Assembly: GCF_000526515.1 (NCBI RefSeq)
Contig: NZ_JAGF01000001.1
Location: forward strand, 3,100,001-3,164,000
Origin: Cellulomonas sp. KRMCY2
Lineage (GTDB): Bacteria; Actinomycetota; Actinomycetes; Actinomycetales; Cellulomonadaceae
Length of the DNA: 64,000 nt
Direction of reading: 5' to 3'
The stretch's first letter is position 1; the number at the start of each line of letters is the position of its first letter. Below the pieces are notes generated by a model. That model had not been told where the DNA came from and did no database searches. It was given only the letters and a program-made list of their open reading frames with translations. Position numbers and translations under genes: made by a program. Shown piece by piece: positions 17,182-25,854 of this stretch.

Positions 17182-18816
17182 GTGGCATCCACGACCTTCG
17201 ACGTCTACGACACGACCCTGCGCGACGGGGCGCAGCAGGAGGGCATGAACCTGTCCGTCATGGACAAGCTCGCCATCGCCCCGCTGCTCGACGAGCTCGG
17301 TGTCGGTTTCATCGAGGGCGGCTGGCCCGGCGCGATCCCGAAGGACACCGAGTTCTTCAAGCGCGCCGCCAAGGAGCTCGACTTCCGCAACGCCGAGCTC
17401 GCGGCGTTCGGCTCGACCCGCAAGGCCGGCGCCCGGGCGCACGACGACGCCCAGGTCCGCGCGCTGATGGACTCCGAGGCGCCGGTGGTCACGCTGGTGG
17501 CCAAGAGCGACATCCGGCACGTGGAGCGGGCGCTGCGCACCACCGGCGAGGAGAACCTCGCGATGATCTCGGACACGGTGGCCTACCTGCGAGGCGAGGG
17601 GCGCCGGGTGATCCTGGACGCCGAGCACTTCTTCGACGGGTTCCGCTTCGACCCGGAGTACGCCCTGCGCGCCGCCGTCGCCGCGTTCGCGGCCGGCGCT
17701 GAGGTCGTCACCCTGTGCGACACGAACGGCGGCATGCTGCCGGACTGGGTGCACGAGGTCGTCGCCAGGGTCCGGGCCGAGACCGACGGGCGGATCGGCA
17801 TGCACGCCCACAACGACACCGGGTGCGCCGTGGCGAACACGCTCGCCGCCGTCGCGGCCGGTGCGATGCACGTCCAGGGCACCGTCAACGGGTACGGGGA
17901 GCGCACCGGCAACGCGGACCTCGGCGCGGTCGTCGCGAACCTCCAGATCAAGCTGGGCCGGTCGGTGCTGCTCGGCGACGGACTGCGTGAGCTGACGCGC
18001 ATCTCGCACGCCATCAGTGAGATCACCAACATCGCGCCGTTCGCGCGGCAGCCGTACGTCGGCGCGAGCGCGTTCGCGCACAAGGGCGGTCTGCACGCCA
18101 GCGCCATCAAGGTCGACCCGAACATGTACCAGCACACCGACCCGATGGTCGTCGGCAACGACATGCGCATGCTGGTCTCGGACATGGCGGGCCGCGCGTC
18201 CATCGAGCTCAAGGGCCGCGAGTTCGGCATCGACCTCTCCGGTCAGGGCGAGCTGCTGACGAGGGTCACCAACCGGGTCAAGGACGCCGAGGCGCAGGGC
18301 TACACCTACGACGCCGCCGACGCGTCCTTCGAGCTGCTGCTGCGCGAGGAGCTCGACGGCTCCAGGCCGTCGTTCTTCTGCACCGAGAGCTGGCGCGTGA
18401 TCGTCGAGACGGTGCCGGGCAGGCCGTCCGAGGCCGGCGCCGAGGGGACCGTCAAGATGCACGTCGGCGGGGAGCGGATGGTCGCGACGGCGGAGGGCAA
18501 CGGCCCGGTCAACGCCCTGGACGCCGCGCTGCGCAAGGCCGTCGCCCCCACCTACCCGGAGATCGAGCGGTTCGAGCTGATCGACTTCAAGGTGCGGATC
18601 CTGGACACCGAGCACGGCACCGATGCCGTCACGCGGGTGCTCGTCGAGACCATGGACACCGGTGCGGAGACCACTTGGATGACCGTCGGGGTCGGGCCGA
18701 ACATCGTCGAGGCGTCCTGGGAGGCGCTGGTCGACGCCATCGTCTACGGGTTGCTCCGTGCCGGTGTGGAGAACCGTTCCGAGACGCCCGAGGGTGTCGA
18801 CACCGACTGCCACTAG
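17182..18816 (+). CDS. cimA: (R)-citramalate synthase
   Basis: A 544-residue protein of the isopropylmalate/citramalate synthase family. The N-terminal TIM barrel has YDTTLRDGAQQEG (metal site), FIEGGWPGAIPKD and the MHAHNDTGCAVANT His motif (about residue 208); the C-terminal part is the LeuA-type allosteric domain. GAQQEG and IEGGWPG are typical of the citramalate branch rather than of leucine-pathway LeuA. It would condense acetyl-CoA with pyruvate to citramalate, the threonine-independent entry to isoleucine, continued by LeuCD and LeuB. GTG 17182 follows GAGGAGAG. It lies under the leader-peptide attenuator. No leuA is in this window. Confidence 0.87.
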   Translation: MASTTFDVYDTTLRDGAQQEGMNLSVMDKLAIAPLLDELGVGFIEGGWPGAIPKDTEFFKRAAKELDFRNAELAAFGSTRKAGARAHDDAQVRALMDSEAPVVTLVAKSDIRHVERALRTTGEENLAMISDTVAYLRGEGRRVILDAEHFFDGFRFDPEYALRAAVAAFAAGAEVVTLCDTNGGMLPDWVHEVVARVRAETDGRIGMHAHNDTGCAVANTLAAVAAGAMHVQGTVNGYGERTGNADLGAVVANLQIKLGRSVLLGDGLRELTRISHAISEITNIAPFARQPYVGASAFAHKGGLHASAIKVDPNMYQHTDPMVVGNDMRMLVSDMAGRASIELKGREFGIDLSGQGELLTRVTNRVKDAEAQGYTYDAADASFELLLREELDGSRPSFFCTESWRVIVETVPGRPSEAGAEGTVKMHVGGERMVATAEGNGPVNALDAALRKAVAPTYPEIERFELIDFKVRILDTEHGTDAVTRVLVETMDTGAETTWMTVGVGPNIVEASWEALVDAIVYGLLRAGVENRSETPEGVDTDCH

Positions 18817-18867
18817 CCTCACCTCGACGCGTCCCGATCGGGGTGCGGCCCACGGAAGGAGCACGAC

Positions 18868-20721
18868 ATGCCCGCGCTGCGGTCCCGGACGGTCACCCAC
18901 GGGCGGAACATGGCGGGGGCGAGGGCGCTGCTGCGGGCCGCCGGCGTGGACGCTGCGGACTTCGGCAAGCCGATCATCGCCGTCGCGAACAGCTTCACCG
19001 AGTTCGTCCCGGGGCACACCCACCTGCAGCCCGTCGGTCGCATCGTCTCCGAGGCGATCCACGCGGCCGGGGGCATCGCGCGGGAGTTCAACACGATCGC
19101 GGTCGACGACGGGATCGCGATGGGCCACAGCGGCATGCTCTACTCGCTGCCCTCCCGGGACCTGATCGCCGACAGCGTCGAGTACATGGTCAACGCGCAC
19201 TGCGCCGACGCCCTGGTCTGCATCTCCAACTGCGACAAGATCACCCCCGGGATGCTCATGGCCGCGCTGCGCCTGAACATCCCGACGGTCTTCGTCTCCG
19301 GGGGGCCGATGGAGGGCGGCACCGCCGTGCTCGTGGACGGGACCGTGCGTCGCCGGCTCCACCTGGTCGACGCGATGTCGGACGCCGTCTCGGACACGGT
19401 CTCCGACGAGGACCTGCTCCGGGTCGAGGAGGCGGCCTGCCCGACCTGCGGCTCGTGCTCCGGCATGTTCACCGCGAACTCGATGAACTGCCTGGTCGAG
19501 GCGCTGGGGCTGGCCCTGCCCGGCAACGGCTCGGTGCTGGCCACCCACACGGCGCGCAAGGACCTGTACGAGGCGGCCGGGGCGACGGTCGTCGAGCTGA
19601 CCCGGCGGTACTACGGCACCGACGACCCGAGCGTGCTGCCGCGGGCGATCGCCACCCGCGCGGCGTTCGAGAACGCGATGGCCCTGGACGTCGCGATGGG
19701 CGGGTCGACCAACACCGTCCTGCACCTGCTGGCCGCCGCGCACGAGGCTGAGGTCGACTTCACGATGCCGGACATCGACGCCCTCTCGCGCCGCGTCCCG
19801 TGCCTGTCCAAGGTCGCCCCGAACGGCACCTACCTGATGGAGGACGTGCACCGCGCCGGCGGGGTGCCGGCGATCCTCGGTGAGCTGGACCGGGCGGGGC
19901 TGCTGCGTCAGGACGTGCACGCCGTGCACGCCGACTCGCTGGCCGCCTGGCTCAAGGAGTGGGACATCCGGGGCGGGTCACCGGCCCCGGCGGCCGTCGA
20001 GCTGTTCCACGCGGCGCCCGGCTGCGTACGGTCGGCGACGGCGTTCTCCCAGTCGGAGCGGTGGGCGACGCTCGACGACGACGCCGCGGGCGGCTGCATC
20101 CGCGACGTCGCGCACGCCTACACGGCCGACGGCGGACTCGCCGTCCTGCGCGGGAACCTCGCCGCGGACGGCTGCGTCGTCAAGACGGCGGGGGTCGACG
20201 CCTCGGTGCTGGTCTTCAGCGGACCGGCAGTCGTCGTGGAGTCCCAGGAGGAGGCCTGCGAAGCCATCCTGGCCGACCGCGTGGTCGCCGGGGACGTCGT
20301 CGTGGTCCGGTACGAGGGCCCGAGCGGCGGACCGGGGATGCAGGAGATGCTCTACCCGACGGCCTACCTCAAGGGTCGGCGCCTGGGTGCCGTGTGCGCC
20401 CTGGTGACCGACGGCCGGTTCTCCGGGGGGACGTCCGGCCTGTCGATCGGCCACGTGTCGCCCGAGGCGGCCGCCGGCGGGGTCATCGCCCTGGTCCAGG
20501 ACGGCGACCTGATCGAGATCGACATCCCCGGCCGCCGGATCGAGGTCAAGGTCGACGAGGCCGAGCTCGCCCGGCGGCGGGCCGCGGTCGAGGCGTCGGG
20601 GGGCTACCGCCCGCGGACCCGGCAGCGGGTCGTCTCGCCGGCGCTCCGGGCCTATGCCGCGATGGCGACGTCGGCCGACCGGGGCGCCGTGCGCGACGTG
20701 GACCGGCTCCCGCTGGTCTGA
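18868..20721 (+). CDS. ilvD: Dihydroxy-acid dehydratase, E. coli type
   Basis: A 617-residue IlvD, second in the window and of the other subfamily: it matches the E. coli enzyme over its length ([48 protein letters not shown]). The first cluster Cys of the three-Cys type is replaced here (FVPGH instead of ITPCN), as in the oxygen-labile [4Fe-4S] E. coli enzyme. GGAAGGAG precedes the ATG by 7 nt. It follows cimA by 51 bp and is probably cotranscribed, so it may serve isoleucine synthesis specifically. Transfer from a proteobacterial donor is possible but not shown by base composition. Confidence 0.94.
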   Translation: MPALRSRTVTHGRNMAGARALLRAAGVDAADFGKPIIAVANSFTEFVPGHTHLQPVGRIVSEAIHAAGGIAREFNTIAVDDGIAMGHSGMLYSLPSRDLIADSVEYMVNAHCADALVCISNCDKITPGMLMAALRLNIPTVFVSGGPMEGGTAVLVDGTVRRRLHLVDAMSDAVSDTVSDEDLLRVEEAACPTCGSCSGMFTANSMNCLVEALGLALPGNGSVLATHTARKDLYEAAGATVVELTRRYYGTDDPSVLPRAIATRAAFENAMALDVAMGGSTNTVLHLLAAAHEAEVDFTMPDIDALSRRVPCLSKVAPNGTYLMEDVHRAGGVPAILGELDRAGLLRQDVHAVHADSLAAWLKEWDIRGGSPAPAAVELFHAAPGCVRSATAFSQSERWATLDDDAAGGCIRDVAHAYTADGGLAVLRGNLAADGCVVKTAGVDASVLVFSGPAVVVESQEEACEAILADRVVAGDVVVVRYEGPSGGPGMQEMLYPTAYLKGRRLGAVCALVTDGRFSGGTSGLSIGHVSPEAAAGGVIALVQDGDLIEIDIPGRRIEVKVDEAELARRRAAVEASGGYRPRTRQRVVSPALRAYAAMATSADRGAVRDVDRLPLV

Positions 20722-20773
20722 CACCGTCCTGCAGGCAGCTGCTCCGCTTCGCGGCGAGACATAGGATGACTGG

Positions 20774-21823
20774 ATGCGCGGTGAGTACAAGGTGCCCGGT
20801 GGCAAGCTCGTGGCGGTCGACCTCGAGGTCACCGACGGGCGGGTGAGCAGGGCTGCGGTCAGCGGGGACTTCTTCCTCGAACCCGACGAGGCGCTCGAGA
20901 GCATCGACGGTGCGCTGCTCGGGATGCCGGAGACGGCCACCGTCGCCCAGCTGACCCATGTGGTCGACAGCGTCCTGGGCGAGGGCGTGACGATGGTCGG
21001 GTTCTCGGCCGAGTCGGTGGCCATCGCAGTGCGACGTGCCCTCGGTCACGCGACCCGCTGGGAGGACCACACCTTCGAGATCGTGCACGAGGGCCCGCAG
21101 TCGCCGGCGATGCACATGGCCCTGGACCAGGCGCTCGCCGAGGCTGTCGGCGCCGGGACCCGCGGCCCGACGCTGCGGATCTGGGAGTGGGGTGCGCCGG
21201 CGGTCGTGATCGGCTCGTTCCAGTCCCTGCGCAACGAGGTCGACCCCGAGGGGGCCGAGCGGCACGGCATCACCGTCGTCCGCCGGATCTCCGGCGGCGG
21301 CGCGATGTTCATCGAGCCGGGCAACACGATCACCTACTCGCTGACCGTTCCCGGATCGCTGGTCGAGGGTCTGAGCTTCGAGCGGTCCTACGCGTTCCTG
21401 GACGACTGGGTGCTCGGCGCGCTGCGCGAGCTGGGCATCGACGCGACCTACGTCCCGCTGAACGACATCGCCTCGCCGACCGGGAAGATCGCCGGCGCCG
21501 CCCAGAAGCGTCTGTCGAACGGCACGGTCCTGCACCACGTGACCATGGCCTACGACATCGACGCCGACACGATGCTCGAGGTGCTGCGCATCGGCCGCGA
21601 GAAGATGTCGGACAAGGGCACGAAGAGCGCCAACAAGCGCGTCGACCCGCTCCGTTCGCAGACCGGCCTGCCCCGCGCCGACGTCATCGAGGCGTTCAAG
21701 AACCACTTCCGCTCCCGGTACGCGACTGTCGACGGCGGCGTCACGCCGGCCGAGCAGGCCAGGGCCGACGAGCTCGTCTCGACCAAGTTCGGCACGCCGG
21801 AGTGGACCGCCCGGGTGCCCTGA
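20774..21823 (+). CDS. lplA: Lipoate-protein ligase with N-terminal accessory domain
   Basis: A 349-residue protein that would attach lipoate to lipoyl domains. Residues 1-85 (EYKVPGGKLVAVDLEVTDG, SGDFFLEPDE) resemble the C-terminal accessory domain of E. coli LplA, and residues ~95-349 are the catalytic ligase domain, with the lipoate-binding RRISGGGAMFIEPGNTITYS and the lysine motif GKIAGAAQKR. The domain order is therefore the reverse of E. coli LplA. TAGGAT lies 6 nt before the ATG (20762-20767), suggesting a leaderless transcript. It converges on a methyltransferase gene. Confidence 0.88.
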   Translation: MRGEYKVPGGKLVAVDLEVTDGRVSRAAVSGDFFLEPDEALESIDGALLGMPETATVAQLTHVVDSVLGEGVTMVGFSAESVAIAVRRALGHATRWEDHTFEIVHEGPQSPAMHMALDQALAEAVGAGTRGPTLRIWEWGAPAVVIGSFQSLRNEVDPEGAERHGITVVRRISGGGAMFIEPGNTITYSLTVPGSLVEGLSFERSYAFLDDWVLGALRELGIDATYVPLNDIASPTGKIAGAAQKRLSNGTVLHHVTMAYDIDADTMLEVLRIGREKMSDKGTKSANKRVDPLRSQTGLPRADVIEAFKNHFRSRYATVDGGVTPAEQARADELVSTKFGTPEWTARVP

Positions 21824-21840
21824 GCCGATCCGGCATCCGA

Positions 21841-21860
21841 CCGGGCTCCTAGGAGTCCGG
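21841..21860. terminator. Palindrome at convergent gene ends
   Basis: CCGGGCTCCTAGGAGTCCGG is palindromic except for one mismatched pair. It lies between lplA and the methyltransferase gene and includes the methyltransferase stop codon. It may act as a bidirectional terminator, but there is no T-run and no proper loop. Confidence 0.4.
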
Positions 21861-22463
21861 CCGGGTCGCGGCCCGCGCCACGACGTGGAAGACGTGCCAG
21901 TGCTTGGGGCCCGAGAACGAGCCGCCCTCGGCGTCCTCCTCCCGCCAGTGCACGATCTCGAGCCCGGCCAGCAGCGCACGGACCTCAGGCTCGGCGTGGA
22001 AGGTCATCCCGGCGGTGCCGGCCATGCCGTCGCGCGGGCCGAACAGCTGGCACGCGATGACGCCACCCGGGACCAGCGCCCGCCGGGCGAGCTGCCAGAC
22101 CCGGTCGAAGGCCTCCGGCGGGCAGTAGGGGAGCGCGTAGGACGAGTGCACCAGCGCCGCCGCCGGCAGCTCCTCGAGGTCCTGGTAGGCGCTGTGGTGC
22201 GGGTGCAGGCGGGTGGTCCCGACGTCGGACCGCTGGGCCAGCCGTCGGAGGCCCGCCGCGTCGCCGTCGACCGCGTGCACCGTCCACCCGTCGGCGAGCA
22301 GGGCCGCGACCTCGACACCCTCGCCGCAACCGAGGTCGATCGCCACGCGCTGGTCCGGGAGCAGGTCGGGCTCGACGGCGTCGAGCGCCCGCCCGAGCAG
22401 GGGCCGCACCTGTCGGCCCCACTGGCTGGCGTTGTACTCGTCCCAGGTGAAGGTCTCCGGCAC
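21849..22463 (-). CDS. Class I SAM-dependent methyltransferase
   Basis: A 204-residue methyltransferase with SAM motif I VAIDLGCGEGVEVAALLADG, the acidic motif II HAVDGD and motif III region ALVHSSYALPYCP. The C-terminal FSGPKHWHVFHVVAR resembles small methyltransferases of the tellurite-resistance TehB-like group. The substrate is unknown. GTG at 22463 is preceded on the minus strand by TAGTGT at 7 nt (22471-22476), so it is probably leaderless. It stands alone. Confidence 0.85.
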   Translation of the reverse strand: MPETFTWDEYNASQWGRQVRPLLGRALDAVEPDLLPDQRVAIDLGCGEGVEVAALLADGWTVHAVDGDAAGLRRLAQRSDVGTTRLHPHHSAYQDLEELPAAALVHSSYALPYCPPEAFDRVWQLARRALVPGGVIACQLFGPRDGMAGTAGMTFHAEPEVRALLAGLEIVHWREEDAEGGSFSGPKHWHVFHVVARAATRPDS

Positions 22464-22495
22464 GGGCGCAACACTAGACCGCCACCGGGGGTGGG

Positions 22496-22930
22496 TCAGA
22501 TCCGGCGGTCGACGGCGACGAAGGACAGGACGGCGGTGGCCAGCAGGAGGAACGGAAGCGCCCGGACGATCACGTCCCCCGAGGCGCCGAGGTAGGTCGC
22601 GGCGCTGCCGAACGCGCTGAGCATGATCGCGACGAGTCCCACCCAGGCGAGGCTGGCGGTGTGGACCCTATGGTCCCGTTCGTCGCCCTGATGGGCGAGC
22701 AGCCGCTGTGCGGTCCCGGCGCGATCCGGTCGGCGTGCGATCCGCAGCGCGGCGACGACCGCGGCGACGATGACGGTCAGGCCACCTGTGGCGATGCCCG
22801 CGGCCGTGTCCGTCTCGCCGGTGCCCGCGACGGCGGCCGCCAGGCCGAGCACCACGACGGTGGCGACCAGGAGAGAGAGCCACACGCTCCTGCGGGTACG
22901 GGTGCGGGTCGGGCGGTCAGTCGTCGACAT
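22496..22930 (-). CDS. Four-helix membrane protein of the XRE/CPBP operon
   Basis: A 144-residue integral membrane protein: four hydrophobic segments (SLLVATVVVLGLAAAVAG, TGGLTVIVAAVVAALRIA, WVGLVAIMLSAFGSAATYL, ALPFLLLATAVLSFVAV) and an Arg/Thr-rich cytoplasmic N-terminus. No family is recognised with confidence. Its ATG lies 14 nt inside the end of the upstream XRE gene, so the two are translationally coupled. It is the last gene of the three-gene operon. Confidence 0.75.
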   Translation of the reverse strand: MSTTDRPTRTRTRRSVWLSLLVATVVVLGLAAAVAGTGETDTAAGIATGGLTVIVAAVVAALRIARRPDRAGTAQRLLAHQGDERDHRVHTASLAWVGLVAIMLSAFGSAATYLGASGDVIVRALPFLLLATAVLSFVAVDRRI

Positions 22931-23111
22931 GGAAGATCTCCTCGATGGTGAGCCCGAAGTACCGAGCGATGGTGAAGGCGAGCGGGAGGGACGGGTCGTA
23001 GCGGCCGTTCTCCAAGGAGTTGACCGTCTGGCGCGAGACGCCGAGATCGGTGCCGAGCGTCGCCTGGGACAGCGCGCGCTCCTCACGGAGGTGCCGGATC
23101 TCGTTCTTCAT
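22917..23111 (-). CDS. Small XRE-family HTH regulator
   Basis: A 64-residue stand-alone Cro/C1-type helix-turn-helix protein; ALSQATLGTDLGVSRQTVNS is the DNA-binding helix pair and YFGLTIEEIF the usual C-terminus of this small group (YozG/SinR-like). It lies between a CPBP membrane protein and a four-helix membrane protein, with a 10-nt gap upstream and a 14-nt overlap downstream. It probably represses the operon through the paired operators before the CPBP gene. Confidence 0.9.
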   Translation of the reverse strand: MKNEIRHLREERALSQATLGTDLGVSRQTVNSLENGRYDPSLPLAFTIARYFGLTIEEIFHVDD

Positions 23112-23121
23112 CGGCGGGCTC

Positions 23122-23952
23122 TCATGTGCTCACCGGATCGTGGCCAGGGACGACCGACCGTGAGCCCGGTGACGCGGGAACGGCCTCCGGGTCGTCGGTC
23201 GGCGGGGCGACGACCGACGGGATGAGCAGCGCACGCAGATCGATCAGGCAGTGGACCAGGATCGGCAGCAGGAGGCTCCCGGTGACCAGGTACAGGCCGG
23301 TCAGCAGCGCGCCGGCCAGCCCGGTCGACAGCATCCCGGCGCGCCCCTGGTACCAGTGCGCCAGGCCGAAGAGCACCGCGAGGCCGAGAACGAGCAGTCC
23401 GGGTGGGAGGTCCGGCGCGAGAGCGGTGACGACCAGGACGAGCAGCCCGCGGTACAGGATCTCCTCGGTGATGCCCGCGGTCACGCTCACGCCGGCCCAT
23501 CCCCAGCGGCCACGACGCGTCGTCGGGAGCATGGGCCGGACCGCCTCGAGGTTGGGTGGATCCTGCGACCGTCCGCGGCGCACGGCGACGGCGAGCAGCA
23601 CGACGCCGAGGACCAGGCCGATCGCGAAGCCGGACAGCATCGAGGGGCTCAGGGTGATGCCCAGCCCGGTCAGTGGCCGGTTCAGGTCCTGCCGGCGCAG
23701 GCCGAGCTCGGCGAGCCCGACCTCCGGCAGGACCACGACTGCACCGGTCACGAGGACCGCCCAGGCCCAGCCCTGCGCGATCCATCGGGCGTAGTGGCGC
23801 AGACGTGCCGGCTCGCCCCGGTCGGCGACCTCGGCCAGGAAGTGGCGGTACTGAGCCCTGCCGACCACCGGCTCGCTCAGGACGAGGGCGACGGCGAGCA
23901 CGACGAGGACGACGATCGTGACCGGCGGGAGGTCGGACGGCAGGCGCGGCAT
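23122..23952 (-). CDS. CPBP family intramembrane metalloprotease-like protein
   Basis: A 276-residue multi-pass membrane protein of the CPBP (Abi/CAAX-protease) family. The conserved motifs are present: EEILYRG (Glu-Glu...Arg), a His in LFGLAHWYQGRAG and a final His in LPILVHCLIDLRA. Members include prenyl-protein proteases, bacteriocin immunity proteins and proteins with no known peptidase activity. It is the first gene of an operon with an XRE regulator and another membrane protein. Its start is right behind two operator-like repeats; a TTGACA at 23983-23988 would be the -35. Confidence 0.87.
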   Translation of the reverse strand: MPRLPSDLPPVTIVVLVVLAVALVLSEPVVGRAQYRHFLAEVADRGEPARLRHYARWIAQGWAWAVLVTGAVVVLPEVGLAELGLRRQDLNRPLTGLGITLSPSMLSGFAIGLVLGVVLLAVAVRRGRSQDPPNLEAVRPMLPTTRRGRWGWAGVSVTAGITEEILYRGLLVLVVTALAPDLPPGLLVLGLAVLFGLAHWYQGRAGMLSTGLAGALLTGLYLVTGSLLLPILVHCLIDLRALLIPSVVAPPTDDPEAVPASPGSRSVVPGHDPVST

Positions 23953-23953
23953 G

Positions 23954-24000
23954 TGTCAAGGATGCTTGTCATGCCGCTCGGATGTCAAGTGTCCTTGTCA
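23954..24000 (-). promoter_or_regulatory. Twin operators and promoter of the CPBP/XRE operon
   Basis: Two copies of the same 18-bp element, TGTCAAG-N4-CTTGTCA, lie at 23954-23971 and 23983-24000, centres 29 bp apart. On the minus strand the second contains a perfect TTGACA -35; 18 bp on, CATCCT could be the -10, 6 nt before the ATG. Repressor on both copies would cover both the -35 and the start site. The local XRE protein is the obvious candidate. Confidence 0.75.
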
Positions 24001-24034
24001 CGCGGGTCGCATCGGCGGGCCCAGGCCGGCGGGC

Positions 24035-24775
24035 TCAGGCCGGCGGCCTGCTGCCGAAGACGGCCGAGCCGACCCGGACGATCGTCGCGCCCTCCGCGAT
24101 CGCGTCCTCGAGGTCGCCGCTCATGCCCATCGACAGCTCGCGTGCCGTCGCCGCGCCCGGGGCGTCCGAGGCCACCAGCTCGTCCCGCACCTCGCGCAGG
24201 CGGGAGAAGCCCGCCAGGACGAGCCCGGTGTCGCGCGTGTTGGCCCCGATGGTCATGAAGCCGACGAGCTGCAGCCCGGGCAGGGCGGCCACCTGGGTCG
24301 CGAGGTCGACGGCGGCCTCGGGCGGCACGCCCGACTTCGTCGGCTCACCCGAGACGTTGACCTGGACCATCACGTCCAGGACGCGGTCGGTCGTGGCGCA
24401 GCGCAGGGACAGGCGCCCGGCCAGGTCGAGCGTCGCGACGGTCTGCACGCAGTCCACGGCCCGGAGCGCGTGGTTGATCTTGTTCGACTGCAGCGGCCCG
24501 ATCAGGTGGATCTGCGGGTGCAGGTCCGCGAGCCCGGTCGCCGTGGTGACGGCCTCCTGGACGCGGTTCTCACCGAGCAGGACGGGGACGAGCCCGGACG
24601 CCACGCAGGCCACCGTGTCCGCGAGCAGGGCGGCGCGGATGACGGCCGCCGACTGCGTCTTCGTGGCGAGCATGAGGCGGACCTCGCCCGGTGGACGTCC
24701 GGCGGTCTGCTCGGCACGCGCGACCCTGGCGCGCACGGTCGACAGTCGCGCCGCGATCGCGGCGTCCTCGCTCAT
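24035..24775 (-). CDS. YggS family pyridoxal phosphate homeostasis protein
   Basis: A 246-residue PLP-binding TIM-barrel protein (YggS/PROSC/PLPBP). The PLP lysine is in LMLATKTQSA, followed by the family motif LLGENRVQEA and HLIGPLQSNKINHAL; LSMGMSGDLEDAI and VRVGSAVFGSR form the C-terminal phosphate-binding region. It has no known catalytic activity and buffers PLP and vitamin B6. TAGGGT lies 7 nt upstream of the ATG on the minus strand, so the mRNA may be leaderless. In many actinobacteria yggS is near ftsZ; here it is alone. Confidence 0.92.
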   Translation of the reverse strand: MSEDAAIAARLSTVRARVARAEQTAGRPPGEVRLMLATKTQSAAVIRAALLADTVACVASGLVPVLLGENRVQEAVTTATGLADLHPQIHLIGPLQSNKINHALRAVDCVQTVATLDLAGRLSLRCATTDRVLDVMVQVNVSGEPTKSGVPPEAAVDLATQVAALPGLQLVGFMTIGANTRDTGLVLAGFSRLREVRDELVASDAPGAATARELSMGMSGDLEDAIAEGATIVRVGSAVFGSRPPA

Positions 24776-24859
24776 GGCTCGCACCCTAGCGCCGGACCCG
24801 GGGCGGATCAGGGGTGTCCCGGATACCGGCGCGGGCCGCCGTCCGGCACAGTGGCATGC

Positions 24860-25249
24860 GTGAACACTCTGCTCAACGTCATCTGGCTGGTCTTCGCGGG
24901 ACTCTGGCTCGCGGTCGGCTACGTCGTCGCCGGCATCCTGTGCTGCGTGCTGATCGTGACGATCCCGTTCGGCATCGCGTCCTTCCGGATCGCCGGCTAC
25001 GTCCTGTGGCCGTTCGGGCGGACGGTCGTCGACAAGCCCGGGGCCGGCGCGTGGTCGACGATCGGCAACGTCATCTGGGTGGTCGTCGCCGGCATCTGGC
25101 TCGCGATCGGGCACGTCGTCACCGCGATCCCGCTCTTCATCTCGATCATCGGCATCCCGATGGGCATCGCGAACCTCAAGCTCGTCCCGGTGTCGCTGCT
25201 GCCGCTCGGCAAGGAGATCGTGCCGACCAACCGGGCCTTCGGCAGGTGA
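24860..25249 (+). CDS. YccF domain-containing membrane protein
   Basis: A 129-residue inner-membrane protein made of two similar halves, each starting WLVFAGLWLAVGYV or WVVVAGIWLAIGHV, with membrane segments and the IPFGIASFRIAGYVLWPFGR / IPMGIANLKL motifs of the YccF (DUF307) family. Function is unknown. GTG 24860 is preceded by CACAGT 7 nt upstream. It is divergent from yggS and convergent with ybaK. Confidence 0.88.
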   Translation: MNTLLNVIWLVFAGLWLAVGYVVAGILCCVLIVTIPFGIASFRIAGYVLWPFGRTVVDKPGAGAWSTIGNVIWVVVAGIWLAIGHVVTAIPLFISIIGIPMGIANLKLVPVSLLPLGKEIVPTNRAFGR

Positions 25250-25270
25250 GCCGGCGGGCGGGCCGCGAGC

Positions 25271-25768
25271 TCAGCCGCGTGCGACGTCCGCGACGACGGC
25301 CCTGGTCAGTGCGATGAGGTCGGCCGGCGCGAGGCCGACGTCCAGCCCGCGTCGACCGCCCGAGACGTAGACGGTGTCGAACAGATCGACGGTCTCGTCG
25401 ACCACGGTCGGGTGGGCGGCCTTCTGACCCAGCGGTGAGATGCCGCCCACCACGTACCCGGTAGCACGCTCCGCTGCGGCCCGCTCGGCCATGGCCGCCT
25501 TCTTGCCGCCGACGGCCGCGGCGAGCGCCTTGAGGTCGAGCTTGCCCGTGACCGGCACGACGGCGACAGTCAGGGTGCCGTCGACGACGGTCATCAGGGT
25601 CTTGAAGACCTGCTCGGCGGGGATGCCCAGCACCTGGGCCGCTTCCAGCCCGTAGCCCACGTCGTTGCCCGCGTCGTGGTCGTACGCGTGCACCGTGTGC
25701 GCGACGCCGGCCACCTCGAGCGCGACGACCGCCGGCGTGCCGCCCCGTCCGCCCCTCTTCGCTGCCAC
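25271..25768 (-). CDS. ybaK: YbaK/EbsC family aminoacyl-tRNA deacylase
   Basis: A 165-residue trans-editing protein. YbaK-type proteins hydrolyse Cys-tRNA(Pro) formed by prolyl-tRNA synthetase. Typical features are the N-terminal VHAYDHD, VFKTLMTVVDG, the catalytic Lys in VGGKKAAMAERA and GGISPLGQKAAHPTV. GTG 25768 is preceded on the minus strand by TACAGT 6 nt upstream (25775-25780), indicating a leaderless transcript. Confidence 0.92.
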   Translation of the reverse strand: MAAKRGGRGGTPAVVALEVAGVAHTVHAYDHDAGNDVGYGLEAAQVLGIPAEQVFKTLMTVVDGTLTVAVVPVTGKLDLKALAAAVGGKKAAMAERAAAERATGYVVGGISPLGQKAAHPTVVDETVDLFDTVYVSGGRRGLDVGLAPADLIALTRAVVADVARG

Positions 25769-25854
25769 GCCAGCACTGTACGAGGTGCGGCCACCACGGA
25801 GCGGACGGGGTCAGTGGACGGTGCGGCAGTGTCGGGACGACCAGGTGGAACGGG

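Noticed and set aside
16372-19929. A 1185-codon open frame on the minus strand across ilvE, cimA and ilvD
   Set aside because: It is antisense to three well-recognised genes. Long open antisense frames are expected in very GC-rich DNA because stop codons are AT-rich; the translation is Arg/Gly/Val-rich and has no domain.
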